Origin: Pseudomonas quercus
GTDB taxonomy: Bacteria; Pseudomonadota; Gammaproteobacteria; Pseudomonadales; Pseudomonadaceae
Assembly: GCF_012033695.1 (NCBI RefSeq)
Contig: NZ_JAAVJI010000011.1
Coordinates: 62,001 to 126,000, forward strand
Direction of reading: 5' to 3'
DNA: 64,000 bases
A model generated the notes under the pieces. The model did not search any database. It saw only the letters and a program-made list of their open reading frames with translations, and was not told the origin of the DNA. Made by a program: the position numbers and the translations under genes. Shown here one piece after another: positions 1 to 8,757 of this stretch (position 1 is the first letter of the stretch; each line of letters opens with the position of its first letter).

Positions 1-46
1 AAGGAGCGTATCGAGCGACCCAGCCGCGCATTGCTTGCATTGACAT
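1..46 (-). CDS. mltB: Start of a gene downstream of rodA, probably lytic murein transglycosylase B (partial)
   Basis: Only the first 15 or so codons lie in the window, running off the left edge. An ATG at 46 (or the in-frame ATG at 40) follows an AAGGTG-like ribosome site located just after the rodA stop. The residues visible (MSMQAMRGWVARYAP) are too few to identify a family by themselves. The name rests on the usual pseudomonad order mrdA-rodA-mltB and is inference. Confidence 0.4.
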   Translation of the reverse strand, partial: MSMQAMRGWVARYAP

Positions 47-57
47 CTTCACCTTAT

Positions 58-1203
58 TCAAACCTGAGCGATCCACTTGCGATGGGTATGGACCGACATC
101 AAAACCCCAAACGCTGACAGTAGTGTCACAAGCGAAGTTCCGCCGTAACTAATGAAGGGCAAGGGCACGCCAACTACAGGTAGAAGGCCGCTGACCATGC
201 CAATGTTTACGAATACATACACGAAAAAAGTCATGGTAAGGCTACCCGCGAGCAGTTTCCCATACAGGGTTTGTGCCTGGGCTGTGATCACCAGCCCACG
301 GCCGATCAACAACAGGTAGATCAGCAACAGGGCACAGATACCTACCAGGCCGAACTCCTCGCCGAGCACCGCAATGATAAAGTCCGTATGGCTTTCGGGC
401 AAAAAATCCAGGTGGGACTGGGTGCCCAGCAGCCACCCCTTGCCAAATACCCCGCCCGAACCAATGGCGGCCTTGGACTGGATGATGTTCCAGCCTGTGC
501 CCAACGGGTCGCTTTCCGGGTCCAGGAAGGTGAGGATTCGCTGCTTCTGGTAGTCATGCATGATGAAGAACCACATGGCGACCGCGACCGGCACCGCTGC
601 GGCCACCACGCTGATGATCCAGCGCCAGCGCAGGCCTGCCATGAACATCACGAAGGCCCCGGATGCCAGGATAAGCAAGGACGTGCCTAGGTCCGGCTGG
701 CGCACGATCAGCACGAAGGGCACACCGATCAGCGCCAGGCTGATTGCCACATGCTTGAGATGGGGCGGCAGCGTACGTTTGGACAGGTACCAGGCAATGG
801 TCGCCGGCATGATGATTTTCATGAATTCCGAAGGCTGGAAGCGAATCACCCCTGGGATGTTGATCCAGCGGGTCGCGCCCATGGCGTTGTGGCCCATTAC
901 ATCCACCACCACCAGCAGTATCACGCCCACCACATAGGCCAGGGGCACCCAGCGGGCCATGAACCTGGGTTCCAGCTGCGCAATGATGAACATGGAGACC
1001 AGGCCGATCCCGAACGAAGTGGCCTGCTTGATCAGCAGGTCCCAGCTTTTTCCGCTGGCCGAATACAGCACGAACAGGCTACCCGTGGCCAAGGTCAGCA
1101 ACAGGACCAGCAGCGGCCCATCGACATGTATACGTTGTAGAAACGTGGCGCGACGGCGCATCACATCTTCGCTGGACAGGATACGGTCGAAATTATTCTT
1201 CAC
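58..1203 (-). CDS. rodA: Peptidoglycan polymerase RodA (SEDS family)
   Basis: Multi-pass inner-membrane glycosyltransferase that polymerises lipid II into glycan strands for lateral wall growth, working with the PBP2 encoded immediately upstream. The 381 residues carry about ten hydrophobic segments. The SEDS family landmarks QPSEF (residues 123-127) and ESHTDF (270-275, with the conserved aspartate D274) are present, as is the C-terminal PFISYGGTS segment. Translation begins at GTG 1203, behind a GGAGG about 9 bases away that lies inside the end of mrdA, so the two genes overlap by 11 bases and are likely translationally coupled. Length is normal for the family. Confidence 0.97.
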   Translation of the reverse strand: MKNNFDRILSSEDVMRRRATFLQRIHVDGPLLVLLLTLATGSLFVLYSASGKSWDLLIKQATSFGIGLVSMFIIAQLEPRFMARWVPLAYVVGVILLVVVDVMGHNAMGATRWINIPGVIRFQPSEFMKIIMPATIAWYLSKRTLPPHLKHVAISLALIGVPFVLIVRQPDLGTSLLILASGAFVMFMAGLRWRWIISVVAAAVPVAVAMWFFIMHDYQKQRILTFLDPESDPLGTGWNIIQSKAAIGSGGVFGKGWLLGTQSHLDFLPESHTDFIIAVLGEEFGLVGICALLLIYLLLIGRGLVITAQAQTLYGKLLAGSLTMTFFVYVFVNIGMVSGLLPVVGVPLPFISYGGTSLVTLLSAFGVLMSVHTHRKWIAQV

Positions 1204-3088
1204 GGGCCGTGACCTCCGGTGTGGAACCGCTGGCGAACTGGGGCTTTAGCTGGCCATCAGGGCCCAGCAGCCAGGCATCCATCACCTGCCGAACCACAGG
1301 TGCAGCTACACCCGAGCCCGCCTCGCCATTCTCGACCATCACCGCTACCACGATTTTCGGCCGGTCTGCCGGAGCAAAGCCTACGAACAATGCGTGGTCA
1401 CGATGGCGCTCTTGCAGCTTGTTGCGGTCATAGCGCTCACCTTGCCTGATGGCGACCACCTGGGCGGTACCACTTTTACCGGCAATGCGGTATTGGGCAC
1501 CCAAGGCGGCCTTGCGCGCTGTACCTCTTGCGTTCTGCATCACCTGTTCCATGCCATGGGTGACACGCGCCCAATCTGCCGGGTCGCGCAGCACGATATC
1601 CGGCACTGGCGAGAGGTCTTTCGGCGGCTGGTTTTCGATTGCACGCGCCAGACGAGGGCGATTCCAACGGCCTTTGTTGGCAATCAGCGCAGTGGCTTGT
1701 GCCAGCTGCAGCGGGGTGACCTGCATGTAACCCTGGCCAATCCCCAGGATCAAGGTTTCACCGGGGTACCACACCTGACGGCGGGTAACCCGTTTCCATT
1801 CACGGGAGGGCATCAACCCAGGCGACTCTTCAAACATGTCCAGGGAAACCTTCTTGCCGATACCGAAACGCCCCAGGTATTCACCCAGGCGGTCGATTCC
1901 CAGCTTGTGCGCCAGGTCATAGAAATAGGTGTCGTTGGAGCGCATGATGGCGGTATCCAGGTCAACGAAGCCGTCACCACTGCGGTTCCAGTTACGGTAT
2001 TTATGGTCGTAGTTGGGCAGCGTGTAATAGCCCGGATCGAAGACCCGTGTGGAGGGCGTGACCACGCCACTGTCCAGCCCTGCAATGGCAACGGCCGGCT
2101 TGATGGTGGAGCCTGGCGGGTAAAGCCCGCGCAGCACGCGGTTGAACAGCGGCCGGTCAATGGAATCGCGCAGTTCGGCATAGGTCTTGAACGGAATGCC
2201 GGTCACGAACAGGTTGGGATCGAAGCTGGGCTGGCTCACCATGGCGAGTACTTCGCCAGTCGCTGGGTCCAGCGCTACGATGGCGCCGCGCCGCCCGCCC
2301 AATGCGGCTTCGGCAGCCTGCTGCAGTTGAATGTCCAGGGACAGCACGATGTCCTTGCCTGGAATCGGATCGGTTCGCTTGAGCACGCGCAGCACACGCC
2401 CTCGGGCGTTGGTCTCGACCTCCTCGTAGCCCACCTGGCCATGCAGCTCAGGCTCGTAGAACCGCTCGATGCCTGTCTTGCCGATCTGATGAGTACCGCT
2501 GTAATTGACGGGGTCGAGGGTTTTGAGCTCTTTTTCGTTGATTCGCCCCATATAGCCCACCGAGTGTGCGAAGTGTGCACCCTCTGGATAATGCCGGGTG
2601 AGCTGAGCCACGACTTCGACGCCAGGCAGGCGGAACTGGTTTACAGCGATACGGGCAATCTGTTCTTCCGTCAGCTCCTGCATCACCGGCACGGGCTCGA
2701 ACGGCCGACGGCCCTGGCGCATACGCTTTTCGAACAGTGCCCGGTCTTCAGGCGTGAGTTCCAGCACTTCGACGATCAGGTCGAGTGTGCCCTCCCAGTC
2801 CCCTGCCCGTTCACGGGTGACGCTCAGGTTGAAGCTGGGCCGGTTGTTGGCAATGATCACGCCATTGCGGTCGTAGATCAGCCCGCGGCTCGGTGGAATG
2901 GGCTGGACGTGCACCCGGTTGTTTTCGGACAACGTGGAGTGGTACTCGTACTGGATGACCTGCAGAAAATAAAGCCGGGCCACCAGCACAGCGATCAATG
3001 CCACAACCACTACAGCGCCCACCACCACGCGCCCACGCACAAGGCGGGCGTCTTTTTCGTGGTCCTTGAGGCGGATCGGCTGCGACAT
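1193..3088 (-). CDS. mrdA: Penicillin-binding protein 2, elongasome transpeptidase
   Basis: Class B PBP that cross-links peptidoglycan made by RodA during cylindrical growth. One N-terminal membrane anchor (about residues 20-45) is followed by the pedestal/dimerisation region and a C-terminal transpeptidase domain. All three penicillin-fold motifs are present: SxxK as STIK with nucleophile S327, SxN as SND at 384-386, and KSG at 538-540 followed by TAQ. The 631 residues are typical of Pseudomonas PBP2. It lies 18 bases downstream of rlmH and overlaps rodA, so these genes are probably one transcript. Confidence 0.97.
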   Translation of the reverse strand: MSQPIRLKDHEKDARLVRGRVVVGAVVVVALIAVLVARLYFLQVIQYEYHSTLSENNRVHVQPIPPSRGLIYDRNGVIIANNRPSFNLSVTRERAGDWEGTLDLIVEVLELTPEDRALFEKRMRQGRRPFEPVPVMQELTEEQIARIAVNQFRLPGVEVVAQLTRHYPEGAHFAHSVGYMGRINEKELKTLDPVNYSGTHQIGKTGIERFYEPELHGQVGYEEVETNARGRVLRVLKRTDPIPGKDIVLSLDIQLQQAAEAALGGRRGAIVALDPATGEVLAMVSQPSFDPNLFVTGIPFKTYAELRDSIDRPLFNRVLRGLYPPGSTIKPAVAIAGLDSGVVTPSTRVFDPGYYTLPNYDHKYRNWNRSGDGFVDLDTAIMRSNDTYFYDLAHKLGIDRLGEYLGRFGIGKKVSLDMFEESPGLMPSREWKRVTRRQVWYPGETLILGIGQGYMQVTPLQLAQATALIANKGRWNRPRLARAIENQPPKDLSPVPDIVLRDPADWARVTHGMEQVMQNARGTARKAALGAQYRIAGKSGTAQVVAIRQGERYDRNKLQERHRDHALFVGFAPADRPKIVVAVMVENGEAGSGVAAPVVRQVMDAWLLGPDGQLKPQFASGSTPEVTAREE

Positions 3089-3106
3089 CTGAAAAGGCTT
3101 TAGGGC

Positions 3107-3574
3107 TTATTTGTGATAGGGATGGCCGGACAGTACCGTCCATGCCCGGTAGACCTGCTCGCCGATCAGGATACGCACCAGCGGGTGAGGTAGCGTAAGT
3201 GCTGACAGTGACCACCGCTGGTCCGCGCGCGCGCACACTTCCGGGGCCAGCCCTTCCGGGCCGCCCACCATGAAGTTCACGGTGCGGGCATCCAGGCGCC
3301 AGCGGTCAAGCTCACCCGCCAGTTGCTCGGTGCTCCAGGGCTTGCCCTGCACCTCCAGCGTCACGATACGCTCGCCGGGTTGCACCTTGGCCAGCATCGC
3401 TTCACCTTCCTGGCGCATGAACCGGGCAACGTCGGCGTTCTTGCCGCGCGTATTGAGCGGGATCTCGACCAGCTCCAAGGGCAGCTCGGCGGGTAGCCGG
3501 CGGGCGTACTCATGCCAGCCCTCTTCTACCCATTTCGGCATTCGCGAACCCACGGCGATCAGACGTAAACGCAC
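3107..3574 (-). CDS. rlmH: 23S rRNA (pseudouridine1915-N3)-methyltransferase RlmH
   Basis: SPOUT-class methyltransferase that modifies pseudouridine 1915 in helix 69 of 23S rRNA on assembled 70S ribosomes. From GTG 3574 the protein is 155 residues, exactly the family length, so I prefer this to a longer open frame reaching 3649 that would run into rsfS. The knot region FMVGGPEG (101-108) that binds S-adenosylmethionine and the conserved C-terminal HPYHK (151-155) are visible. The start lies 8 bases after the rsfS stop; no strong ribosome site is seen, which fits translational coupling. Confidence 0.96.
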   Translation of the reverse strand: MRLRLIAVGSRMPKWVEEGWHEYARRLPAELPLELVEIPLNTRGKNADVARFMRQEGEAMLAKVQPGERIVTLEVQGKPWSTEQLAGELDRWRLDARTVNFMVGGPEGLAPEVCARADQRWSLSALTLPHPLVRILIGEQVYRAWTVLSGHPYHK

Positions 3575-3582
3575 GGGGGCGG

Positions 3583-3972
3583 TTATTCCTGGTCGGTGCC
3601 GTGCTGGTCGGGCGCGTGTTGGGCACGGCTCTGTTCGGCCCCGTGCCACAGGCGCTCCAGGTCATAGAACTGGCGCGCGGCAGCGGTCATCACATGCACG
3701 ATCACGTCGCCCAGGTCCAGCAGCACCCAGTCGCTGTCGCCCTTGCCTTCCTCACCCAAGGGCTGAACACCCTTTTCCTTCACCTTTTCACGTACATGCT
3801 CGACCATGGAGTTTACGTGACGGCCAGACGTACCGGTGGCGATCAGCATGTAGTCGGCAATGCTGGTCTTTTCCTTCACATCGATGCTGAGGATGTCCTG
3901 GGCCTTGATGTCTTCCAGCGCAACGGTGGCCAACTGGACCAGGTCTTCGCTCTTCATTGTGTGCTTCTTCAT
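3583..3972 (-). CDS. rsfS: Ribosomal silencing factor RsfS
   Basis: Binds ribosomal protein uL14 and blocks 30S-50S joining when nutrients are short. The core resembles the family throughout, with the segments KAQDILSIDV, IATGTSGRHV and the terminal DLERLWHG. Two in-frame ATGs are possible, at 3972 and 3957; the first has an AAGAG-like site, the second AAGAAG, and I list the longer form (129 residues). The C-terminal tail of about 18 residues after the family core (SRAQHAPDQHGTDQE) is extra and polar. Sits between nadD and rlmH, the common pseudomonad arrangement. Confidence 0.93.
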   Translation of the reverse strand: MKKHTMKSEDLVQLATVALEDIKAQDILSIDVKEKTSIADYMLIATGTSGRHVNSMVEHVREKVKEKGVQPLGEEGKGDSDWVLLDLGDVIVHVMTAAARQFYDLERLWHGAEQSRAQHAPDQHGTDQE

Positions 3973-4027
3973 ATAAAACTCTTCAACTCGTGTATTCGGG
4001 GCGCGGGGTATCCCGTCGTTGCCCCGG

Positions 4028-4699
4028 TCAGTTGGGCGCACGGTACAGCCCGTGCGCCTCGATGTAGGCCAATACTGCGTCCGGTACCAGATAACGAACC
4101 GACTTGCCGCTGGCCAGCAGCTGGCGGATCTGGGTAGCGGACACCGCCAAGGGCGTCTGCCAGACGAAAGCAATGCTGCCGGAAGGGCCATGCAGGCCTG
4201 CCGGTGAGCCGACCGCACGGGCGGCCAGCAAATTACGTAGAGCATCCGGGGGTTCGCTGTCTGCGTCCGGCCGCTGCAACACGATGATGTGGCAGTGCGC
4301 CAGCAGCTCGTTCCAGCGATGCCAGCCTGGCAGACCGCAAAAAGCATCCCAGCCCAGCAAAAGAAACAGCTGGTCATCCGTTGCCAGTTCATCACGCACC
4401 GCCTCAAGGGTTTCGATGGTATAGGAGGGCCGCTCTCTGAGCAGCTCCCTGCCATCCACACACAAGGGGGCAATATCTTGCACGGCCTGCTCAACCATGG
4501 CCAGCCGCTGTGTTGGGCTTACCTGGGGTTCTCCACGGTGCGGCGGCCGCGCATTGGGCACCAGCCGGAGTTCATCCAGCGCCAGTATGTCGGCCACTTC
4601 CAGCGCACTGCGCAGGTGACCGATATGCACGGGGTCGAACGTCCCCCCTAGCAGACCGATTCGCTGGGCGTGGGCTGCGGCCCGTGCAGGCTCATTCAA
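4028..4699 (-). CDS. nadD: Nicotinate-nucleotide adenylyltransferase
   Basis: Adenylates nicotinate mononucleotide to deamido-NAD in NAD synthesis. The nucleotidyltransferase signature GGTFDPVHIGH is at residues 18-28 and the second ATP-binding motif SATQIR at 187-192. Length of 223 residues is normal. The start is TTG 4699, whose first bases overlap the proA stop (TTGA). No ATG or GTG exists between it and the catalytic motif, so the rare start seems real, although a slightly different non-ATG start cannot be excluded. Confidence 0.95.
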   Translation of the reverse strand: MNEPARAAAHAQRIGLLGGTFDPVHIGHLRSALEVADILALDELRLVPNARPPHRGEPQVSPTQRLAMVEQAVQDIAPLCVDGRELLRERPSYTIETLEAVRDELATDDQLFLLLGWDAFCGLPGWHRWNELLAHCHIIVLQRPDADSEPPDALRNLLAARAVGSPAGLHGPSGSIAFVWQTPLAVSATQIRQLLASGKSVRYLVPDAVLAYIEAHGLYRAPN

Positions 4700-5970
4700 T
4701 GGCCGCTCGACTCGCCACGCAGCTGCCCATCACCGACGACCACATACTTTTCGCAGGTCAGGCCTTCAAGGCCCACTGGGCCTCTGGCATGCAACTTGTC
4801 GGTGGAAATACCGATCTCCGCGCCTAGCCCGTACTCGAACCCGTCGGCAAAACACGTAGGGGCATTGAGCATGACCGAAGCTGAATCCACTTCGGCCATG
4901 AAACGCCGGGCTTCGCCCTGATGGTCGGTCACGATTGAATCGGTGTGATGCGAGCCATAGTGGTTGATATGCTCGATGGCTTCGTCCAGCCCACTGACCA
5001 CGCGAATCGACAAGATAGGTGCCAGATATTCGGTGTGCCAGTCCTGTTCGGACGCCGGCAGTGCCTCGGTAAGCTCACGCGTACGCTCGCAGCCCCGCAG
5101 TTCCACACCGTGCTCACGCAACTGCGCCGCCATGCCGGGGACAAACGCAGCGGCCACAGCGGCATCGACCAACAGGGTTTCCATCGCGCCACAGATGCCG
5201 TAGCGGTAGGTTTTGGCGTTGAAGGCAATGCGCTGAGCTTTTGGCAGGTCTGCATGGGCAGACACATACACATGGCAAATGCCGTCCAGGTGCTTGATGA
5301 CCGGCACACGTGCGTCGCGACTGATACGTTCGATCAGCCCACGGCCGCCGCGGGGAACGATGACGTCCACGAACTCGGGCATGGTGATCAGTGCGCCTAC
5401 TGCTGCACGGTCTGTGGTTTCGACCACTTGTACCACTGCAGCGGGCAGGCCGGCAGCCTCAAGGCCCTGGCTGATGCAGGCGGCAACAGCGCGATTGGAA
5501 TGAATGGCTTCGGAGCCCCCACGCAAGATGGTCGCATTGCCGGACTTCAGGCACAGGCTGGCCGCATCGATGGTCACATTGGGGCGTGACTCGTAGATGA
5601 TGCCGACCACACCTAGTGGTGCGCGCATCTTGCCCACCTGGATACCTGAGGGGCGATAGCTCATGTCACGAATGGCACCCACTGGGTCGGGCAAGGCTGC
5701 CACCTGGCGCAAGCCTGCAATCATGCCATCGATACGCGCGGGGGTAAGGGCCAGGCGATCCAGCAGAGCGGCTTCCAGGCCGTTGGCGCGAGCAGTGTCC
5801 AGGTCCAGCTGGTTGGCCTCGGCCAGGGCGTGGCGGGCATGGTCCAAGGCATCGGCAGTTGCCAGCAACGCCTGGTTCTTGCGGCCCGTGCTGGCGCGTG
5901 CAATGACCCGGGCCGCAGCGCGGGCTGCGTGCCCGAGGCGGTGCATGTAGTCGAGGACAGGCTCAGTCAT
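4696..5970 (-). CDS. proA: Gamma-glutamyl phosphate reductase (glutamate-5-semialdehyde dehydrogenase)
   Basis: NADPH-dependent second step of proline synthesis, reducing gamma-glutamyl phosphate to glutamate semialdehyde. The frame is open upstream to 6060, but the ATG at 5970 gives the usual N-terminus (MTEPVLDYMHRLG) and 424 residues. The catalytic cysteine is C260 within YRYGICGAMETLL, and the glycine-rich and ESRPNVT segments of the family are present. First gene of the minus-strand group proA-nadD-rsfS-rlmH-mrdA-rodA, with nadD overlapping its stop codon. Confidence 0.97.
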   Translation of the reverse strand: MTEPVLDYMHRLGHAARAAARVIARASTGRKNQALLATADALDHARHALAEANQLDLDTARANGLEAALLDRLALTPARIDGMIAGLRQVAALPDPVGAIRDMSYRPSGIQVGKMRAPLGVVGIIYESRPNVTIDAASLCLKSGNATILRGGSEAIHSNRAVAACISQGLEAAGLPAAVVQVVETTDRAAVGALITMPEFVDVIVPRGGRGLIERISRDARVPVIKHLDGICHVYVSAHADLPKAQRIAFNAKTYRYGICGAMETLLVDAAVAAAFVPGMAAQLREHGVELRGCERTRELTEALPASEQDWHTEYLAPILSIRVVSGLDEAIEHINHYGSHHTDSIVTDHQGEARRFMAEVDSASVMLNAPTCFADGFEYGLGAEIGISTDKLHARGPVGLEGLTCEKYVVVGDGQLRGESSGH

Positions 5971-6003
5971 GGTTCCACGGCTTGGAAAATAGGAAAGCCG
6001 CTG

Positions 6004-6009
6004 ATTATA
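6004..6009 (-). promoter_or_regulatory. Candidate -10 box for the proA group
   Basis: Read on the minus strand this is TATAAT, about 34 bases upstream of the proA start in the 161-base divergent space between proA and the mpg-like gene. The matching -35 region is poor, so the call rests on the -10 box and position alone. A TATTAT at 6098-6103 on the plus strand could serve the opposite gene. Confidence 0.4.
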
Positions 6010-6131
6010 ACTGTGACCGGTAGCGACTAACAGCGGTGCCGGGCAGATGGTTACAAACAAGTACGATCACCCCGTGAAACCGCTCCCGATGGCTTGCTAT
6101 TATCCACCCCACTTTTTCAACGGTTGGTGAC

Positions 6132-6809
6132 ATGCCCGTATTCAATCCCCTGCCCGACGCCTTTTTTGACCGGGATGCCCTTCTGGTGGCCCGCGAACTG
6201 CTCGGCAAGGTCATCCGCCATCGCCAAGGCGCCTATTGGCTGGCCGCGAGAATCATCGAAACCGAAGCCTATTACCTGGACGAGAAAGGTAGCCATGCCT
6301 CACTGGGGTATACCGAAAAGCGCAAGGCGCTGTTTCTCGACGGTGGGCATATCTACATGTACTACGCCCGTGGCGGGGATTCGATGAACTTCAGTGCGAA
6401 AGGGCCTGGCAACGCGGTGCTGGTCAAGTCCGCCTTCCCTTGGGTAGATGAGCTGAGCGATGCCAACGCCCTTGCGCAAATGACTCTCAACAACCCTAAC
6501 GCCAGCGGCCAGCCACGCCCGCCCGAGCGCTTGTGTGCCGGGCAAACCCTGCTATGCCGGGCATTGAACCTGAAAGTGCCGGACTGGGACGCCCGCCGTT
6601 TCGACCCGGCCAACCTGTTCGTGGACGACGTAGGCGCTCTGGTACCACAGGTTATACAGGCCACCCGCCTGGGTATTCCTCAAGGCCGCGATGAACACTT
6701 GCCGTACCGTTTTGTCGATGCTCAATACACGCGTTTCTGCACACGTAACCCACTGCGTCGCGGGCAGGTGGAAGGGCGTGACTATCAGCTACTGACCCAA
6801 GGACTCTGA
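6132..6809 (+). CDS. DNA-3-methyladenine glycosylase, AAG/MPG family
   Basis: Base-excision repair glycosylase that removes alkylated or deaminated purines, of the mammalian AAG type rather than AlkA or Tag. The 225 residues begin at ATG 6132. The family segment around RIIETEAY contains the likely catalytic glutamate, followed by GSHASLGYT and the YMYYARGGDSMNFSA stretch, which matches the conserved substrate-pocket region. The last residues contain the usual TRNPLRRG-like basic segment. It stands alone, divergent from proA and only 2 bases ahead of the DedA-PAP2 gene, so the two may be co-transcribed. Confidence 0.93.
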   Translation: MPVFNPLPDAFFDRDALLVARELLGKVIRHRQGAYWLAARIIETEAYYLDEKGSHASLGYTEKRKALFLDGGHIYMYYARGGDSMNFSAKGPGNAVLVKSAFPWVDELSDANALAQMTLNNPNASGQPRPPERLCAGQTLLCRALNLKVPDWDARRFDPANLFVDDVGALVPQVIQATRLGIPQGRDEHLPYRFVDAQYTRFCTRNPLRRGQVEGRDYQLLTQGL

Positions 6810-6811
6810 GC

Positions 6812-8128
6812 ATGCATGCCTGGCTGGGCACTATAAACCAATGGCTGAGTGCCAACCCGGAATGGCTGGGGGTGACCATTTTCGTGGTGGCCTGTATCGA
6901 GTGCCTGGCCGTGGCCGGGCTGATCGTGCCCGGCACCGTGGCCCTGTTCGCGGTCTCGGCCTTGGCAGGCGGTGGCGCCTTGAGCCTGGGAGACACGTTA
7001 CTGCTGGGTTATGCGGGCGGGTTACTGGGCGATGGCCTGTCCTATGCCATCGGCCGTGGCCTCAAGGATAGAATCCCGCACCTGCCAGGCTTGCGCAGCC
7101 ATCCGCAATGGCTCACCACGGCCGAAAATTTCATTACACGCTATGGCGTGGCCAGCCTGTTGATAGGCCGCTTTATTGGCCCGCTACGCCCAATGCTGCC
7201 GATGGTAGCGGGCATGCTGAGAATGCCGCTGCCTCGCTTTGTACCGGTGAGCCTGCTGGCCGCAGCCGGTTGGTCCATCGCTTACCTGCTGCCCGGCTGG
7301 ATGGCTGGCGCGGCAGTGCGCCTACCGTTGCCTCCGGGCTTCTGGCCACAGGCTGCAGTGGTCGCGGTGGGGCTTATAGCGTTGATCGGCCTTGCTGTTA
7401 ACAGCAGCCTGCGCCGGCAACCGAGTGCCACAGTGATTACCAGCGCGGCCAGCTTTGTGCTGATGCTGGGCGTGTTCCTGGGCTGGCCCTACCTCGCCCA
7501 TTTCGATGAGGGCCTGGTAACCCTCGTACAAGAGCACCGTAGCGAAGTACTGGACCGTTTCATCGTGGGCGTGACGCGCCTTGGGGACTTCCGTACACAG
7601 CTTTTCGCAGGCGCCCTGCTGACCACATTGCTGCTGGTGGCGCGCCAGTGGCGCCATGCCTTGTTCGCAGGCGGCGTGCTGGTATGTACCGCATTGGGCA
7701 ATGGCACGTTGAAATGGCTGTTTGCTCGCACACGCCCGGAAGTCCTCAGCCACCCCTTGAGCACCTATAGCATGCCCAGTGGGCATAGCTCAGCGTCCTT
7801 TGCGTTCTTCCTGGTGCTGGCGATTCTTGCAAGCCGGGGGCAACCACCTCGCATGCGGCTGACCTGGGTTGGGCTGGCCTGTATCCCTGCCCTGTCCATT
7901 GCCCTGTCACGGGTCTACCTGGGTGCCCATTGGCCGACGGATGTGCTGGCAGGCGCTTTGCTGGCGGTGTTCGTGTGCGCTGCCGGCCTGGCAATCACCT
8001 TACGGGTACACCGCCTCGAACCGCTGAGCTGGCGCACCTGGTTACTGATCCTTGTGCCCTGCCTGCTACTGTTTGGCTGGTTCACCTGGCACGACTGGGC
8101 AGACGCCCTCACGCGCTATGCCTACTGA
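6812..8128 (+). CDS. DedA-PAP2 fusion: membrane phospholipid or undecaprenyl-phosphate phosphatase/flippase-like protein
   Basis: A 438-residue integral membrane protein made of two domains. Residues about 1-200 are DedA/SNARE-associated type with the GRFIGPLRPMLPMVAG segment at 119-134. Residues about 215-430 are a PAP2 phosphatase with all three motifs: KWLFARTRP (301-309), PSGH (322-325) and SRVYLGAHWPTD (366-377). DedA proteins are linked to lipid-carrier transport and PAP2 enzymes dephosphorylate lipid phosphates, so a combined recycling role for undecaprenyl phosphate or phosphatidate is plausible inference. Starts 2 bases after the glycosylase stop. Confidence 0.93.
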   Translation: MHAWLGTINQWLSANPEWLGVTIFVVACIECLAVAGLIVPGTVALFAVSALAGGGALSLGDTLLLGYAGGLLGDGLSYAIGRGLKDRIPHLPGLRSHPQWLTTAENFITRYGVASLLIGRFIGPLRPMLPMVAGMLRMPLPRFVPVSLLAAAGWSIAYLLPGWMAGAAVRLPLPPGFWPQAAVVAVGLIALIGLAVNSSLRRQPSATVITSAASFVLMLGVFLGWPYLAHFDEGLVTLVQEHRSEVLDRFIVGVTRLGDFRTQLFAGALLTTLLLVARQWRHALFAGGVLVCTALGNGTLKWLFARTRPEVLSHPLSTYSMPSGHSSASFAFFLVLAILASRGQPPRMRLTWVGLACIPALSIALSRVYLGAHWPTDVLAGALLAVFVCAAGLAITLRVHRLEPLSWRTWLLILVPCLLLFGWFTWHDWADALTRYAY

Positions 8129-8155
8129 GCCGCGCGCTGCTGGGAACGTTATCGC

Positions 8156-8746
8156 TCAGGCTTGTAGCTCGCCTTGCATGCGCTCCAGCAAGGCCTGGAG
8201 TGCTGCCAGCCGGGCGCCAGGCTCGGCGATGCCTAGCAATGCGAGCTTGTCGCCGTCATCGAACGGCAGCAGGTAGGCCAGTCGATTGGCGAGGGCCTGG
8301 CGCCCCAGCGGCGGGCCGCCCATGCCCAGCCCAGCGACCATAGGGTGGTCAGTAAGCGCGGCCAGCAGTACTAGAAGGTCCTCGTCCTCATCCTGCACAG
8401 GCACCTCGGGGGCCTCCTCCAGCCAGTTGACGTCGGCGACGATCAGTTGGTCGCGCTGAACCTCTACGCGCTCAACCTGGAAGCGCCGGCCACCTTCAAT
8501 CCGGATGCCCAGTAAGCCATTGTCCTGCTGCTGGAAATCCAATACTCGCGCTTCACAGCCCAGCGTAGCGTGAGCAGTGGCGGCCTCGCCCACCTCACTG
8601 CCCTGCACAATGCACACGATGCCAAAGCCTTCACCCTGCTTCATGCAACGCCCGATCATGTCCAGGTAGCGGGCTTCGAAGAGCTGCAAGTCCAGCTTGC
8701 ACCCGGGAAACAGTACGGTATTGAGCGGGAACAACGGTAACGTCAT
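8156..8746 (-). CDS. LON substrate-binding-domain protein (stand-alone)
   Basis: 196 residues that match only the N-terminal substrate-binding domain of Lon protease, starting with the diagnostic LPLFPLNTVLFPGCKL and FEARY segments. The AAA and protease domains are absent, as is normal for this small family (ybbA-like, also resembling cereblon's Lon domain). Its biochemical role is unknown; binding of unfolded or substrate peptides is a guess from the domain. Converges on the DedA-PAP2 gene and lies 11 bases downstream of lrgB. Confidence 0.9.
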   Translation of the reverse strand: MTLPLFPLNTVLFPGCKLDLQLFEARYLDMIGRCMKQGEGFGIVCIVQGSEVGEAATAHATLGCEARVLDFQQQDNGLLGIRIEGGRRFQVERVEVQRDQLIVADVNWLEEAPEVPVQDEDEDLLVLLAALTDHPMVAGLGMGGPPLGRQALANRLAYLLPFDDGDKLALLGIAEPGARLAALQALLERMQGELQA

Positions 8747-8757
8747 TTGGCTTTCCT

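Noticed and set aside
1394..3103. A 569-codon open frame on the plus strand opposite mrdA
   Set aside because: It mirrors a GC-rich gene whose identity is certain, has no ribosome site and gives no recognisable protein.
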